A program made the position numbers and the translations under genes. The notes below the pieces were generated by a model, which was not told the DNA's origin, searched no databases, and was given only the letters and a program-made list of their open reading frames with translations. From Wenzhouxiangellaceae bacterium (GTDB lineage Bacteria; Pseudomonadota; Gammaproteobacteria; Xanthomonadales; Wenzhouxiangellaceae), in assembly GCA_023258355.1 (NCBI GenBank), contig JALQZL010000087.1:1-6278 (forward strand): a DNA stretch of 6,278 bases. The letters are read 5' to 3'. How positions within the stretch are numbered: the first letter of the stretch is position 1; the number at the start of each line of letters is the position of its first letter. This document shows positions 5,189 through 6,278 of this stretch, piece by piece.

Positions 5189-6278
5189 TGACGTGCCTCA
5201 CCACTGCCGTCCACATTAGACGCGCATCGCTCACATAATTCAGGATGCTCGGGGTTTTGTCCCACGCTGAGACTGTGATGCCAACACCGGGTGCATTTGG
5301 GTGCAGTGCTGGCGACAACAGCCGCCTTGAAGTTGTCACCCCTTATCTCTCCAGTGAGATCTGGTTGATCGACAGTGGCCAAATCCACTTTGGCGGTCAA
5401 GAAAATAAACCGAAGCTCATCACCAATTTCGGTCAGGTCATTTAACAGCGCACCCTCGGCCTCAACGACCACTTCAGAAGCCAATGATGAACCGATAGAT
5501 CCTTCACGTCTGAGTGCTTCGAGCTTGGGTCCAATCGCTTCTCTCAACGCCCGCACTCGCTCCCAGCGCGCTTTGTCACTCTCCGAGACCGATTGTTGGA
5601 TGTCAGAGGGTGCGAACCAACGTTCAAACATCACCGATGCTCCCCGCTTGCCGGGCATGCTTTGCCAAATCTCCTCAGCAGTAAATGGGCAAATCGGTGC
5701 TAACCAGCGCACCAAGGATTCGAGAATCTGCATCATGGCCGATTGTGCCGAGCGTCTTGCCCGATGGTCCTTTGGAAGCGTATACAAGCGGTCTTTAATG
5801 ATGTCGAGGTAGAATGCGCCCATATCTGAACTACAAAAATGATGTAGCTTTTGATAGATCAGTGGAAAGCGGTAATGCTCATAGGCACTGATCACTTCTT
5901 GTTGCAGATCATCTGCCATTGCCAGCGCATAACGGTCCAAGGGTAACCAGTCATTGATTGGAAGCGAATCCGTCATTGGGTCAAAGTCGGCCAGATTACC
6001 GAGCAAGAAACGGGCCGTGTTGCGGATGCGCCGATACGTATCTGAGACACGCTTGAGAATCTCATCTGAGACGTGCATCTCTTGGCGATAGTCTGCTGAG
6101 GACACCCAAAGCCTGAGCACATCCGCACCTAACTGATTGACCACACTTTGCGGCGCCACCACATTACCGAGGGATTTCGACATTTTGTGACCTTGCGCAT
6201 CGACGGTAAACCCATGGGTTAACACTTGTCGATAAGGCGCTTCCCCAACCATGGCAACCGATGTGAGCAGTGACGATT
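5179..6278 (-). CDS. ileS: Isoleucyl-tRNA synthetase, C-terminal part (5' end outside window)
   Basis: This is the last 366 or so codons of a class I aminoacyl-tRNA synthetase; the remainder lies beyond the right edge. The visible part opens with SSLLTSVAMVGEAPYRQVL, followed by LTHGFTVDAQGHKMSKSLGN. The KMSKS loop that stabilises the adenylate transition state is at bases 6186-6172. Then come LGADVLRLWVSSADY and DEILKRVSDTYRRIRNTARF, typical of bacterial IleRS, the helical anticodon-binding domain, and a C-terminal zinc module with CTRC (5295-5284) and CERC (5235-5224) placed 16 residues apart. This zinc finger marks the eubacterial, E. coli-like form, which is about 930-940 residues in full. 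The enzyme charges tRNA-Ile and edits misactivated valine. Its TAG stop lies inside lspA. The frame stays open to base 6278, so no start codon in the window is genuine. Confidence 0.98.
   Translation of the reverse strand, partial: SSLLTSVAMVGEAPYRQVLTHGFTVDAQGHKMSKSLGNVVAPQSVVNQLGADVLRLWVSSADYRQEMHVSDEILKRVSDTYRRIRNTARFLLGNLADFDPMTDSLPINDWLPLDRYALAMADDLQQEVISAYEHYRFPLIYQKLHHFCSSDMGAFYLDIIKDRLYTLPKDHRARRSAQSAMMQILESLVRWLAPICPFTAEEIWQSMPGKRGASVMFERWFAPSDIQQSVSESDKARWERVRALREAIGPKLEALRREGSIGSSLASEVVVEAEGALLNDLTEIGDELRFIFLTAKVDLATVDQPDLTGEIRGDNFKAAVVASTAPKCTRCWHHSLSVGQNPEHPELCERCASNVDGSGEARQWG

Overview
The window reads as ordinary gammaproteobacterial chromosome with one possible mobile-element edge. 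The evidence for the lineage is the order rplY(ctc)-pth-ychF, the adjacent ileS-lspA pair, a YccA-type BI-1 protein and a ThiO of the pseudomonad type. Base composition is moderate (about half G+C) and even over the genes. No genus can be named from this alone.

Layout from left to right. Bases 1-190 (minus strand) carry a non-coding stretch with several helices, followed directly by an ATG at base 25 that opens a reading frame (MSNFVLTR...) running off the left edge. I read this tentatively as a HEARO/omega-RNA followed by the first codons of an IscB-like RNA-guided nuclease, placed just behind the ychF stop. Bases 224-2622 (minus) are a tight translation operon: rplY (long, Ctc-type L25), pth and ychF, with gaps of 9 and 11 bases. 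Bases 2623-2917 are the divergent control region. It holds a candidate rplY promoter and a 5'-leader hairpin on the minus strand, and a long-spaced perfect inverted repeat in front of yccA on the plus strand. Bases 2918-3598 (plus) are yccA, whose strong rho-independent terminator lies inside the opposing thiO gene. Bases 3565-6278 (minus) are ileS (3' part only), lspA and thiO, packed as an apparent operon with a 10-base ileS/lspA overlap and a 13-base lspA/thiO gap.

The genes are housekeeping: tRNA charging (IleRS), peptidyl-tRNA recycling (Pth), a 5S-rRNA binding protein (L25), a ribosome-associated ATPase (YchF), lipoprotein maturation (LspA), thiazole precursor supply for thiamine (ThiO) and a membrane protein handled by FtsH in E. 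coli (YccA). The points most worth checking are the possible IscB/omega-RNA element at the left edge, the rplY leader hairpin, and the convergent yccA/thiO arrangement, where a terminator doubles as coding sequence.
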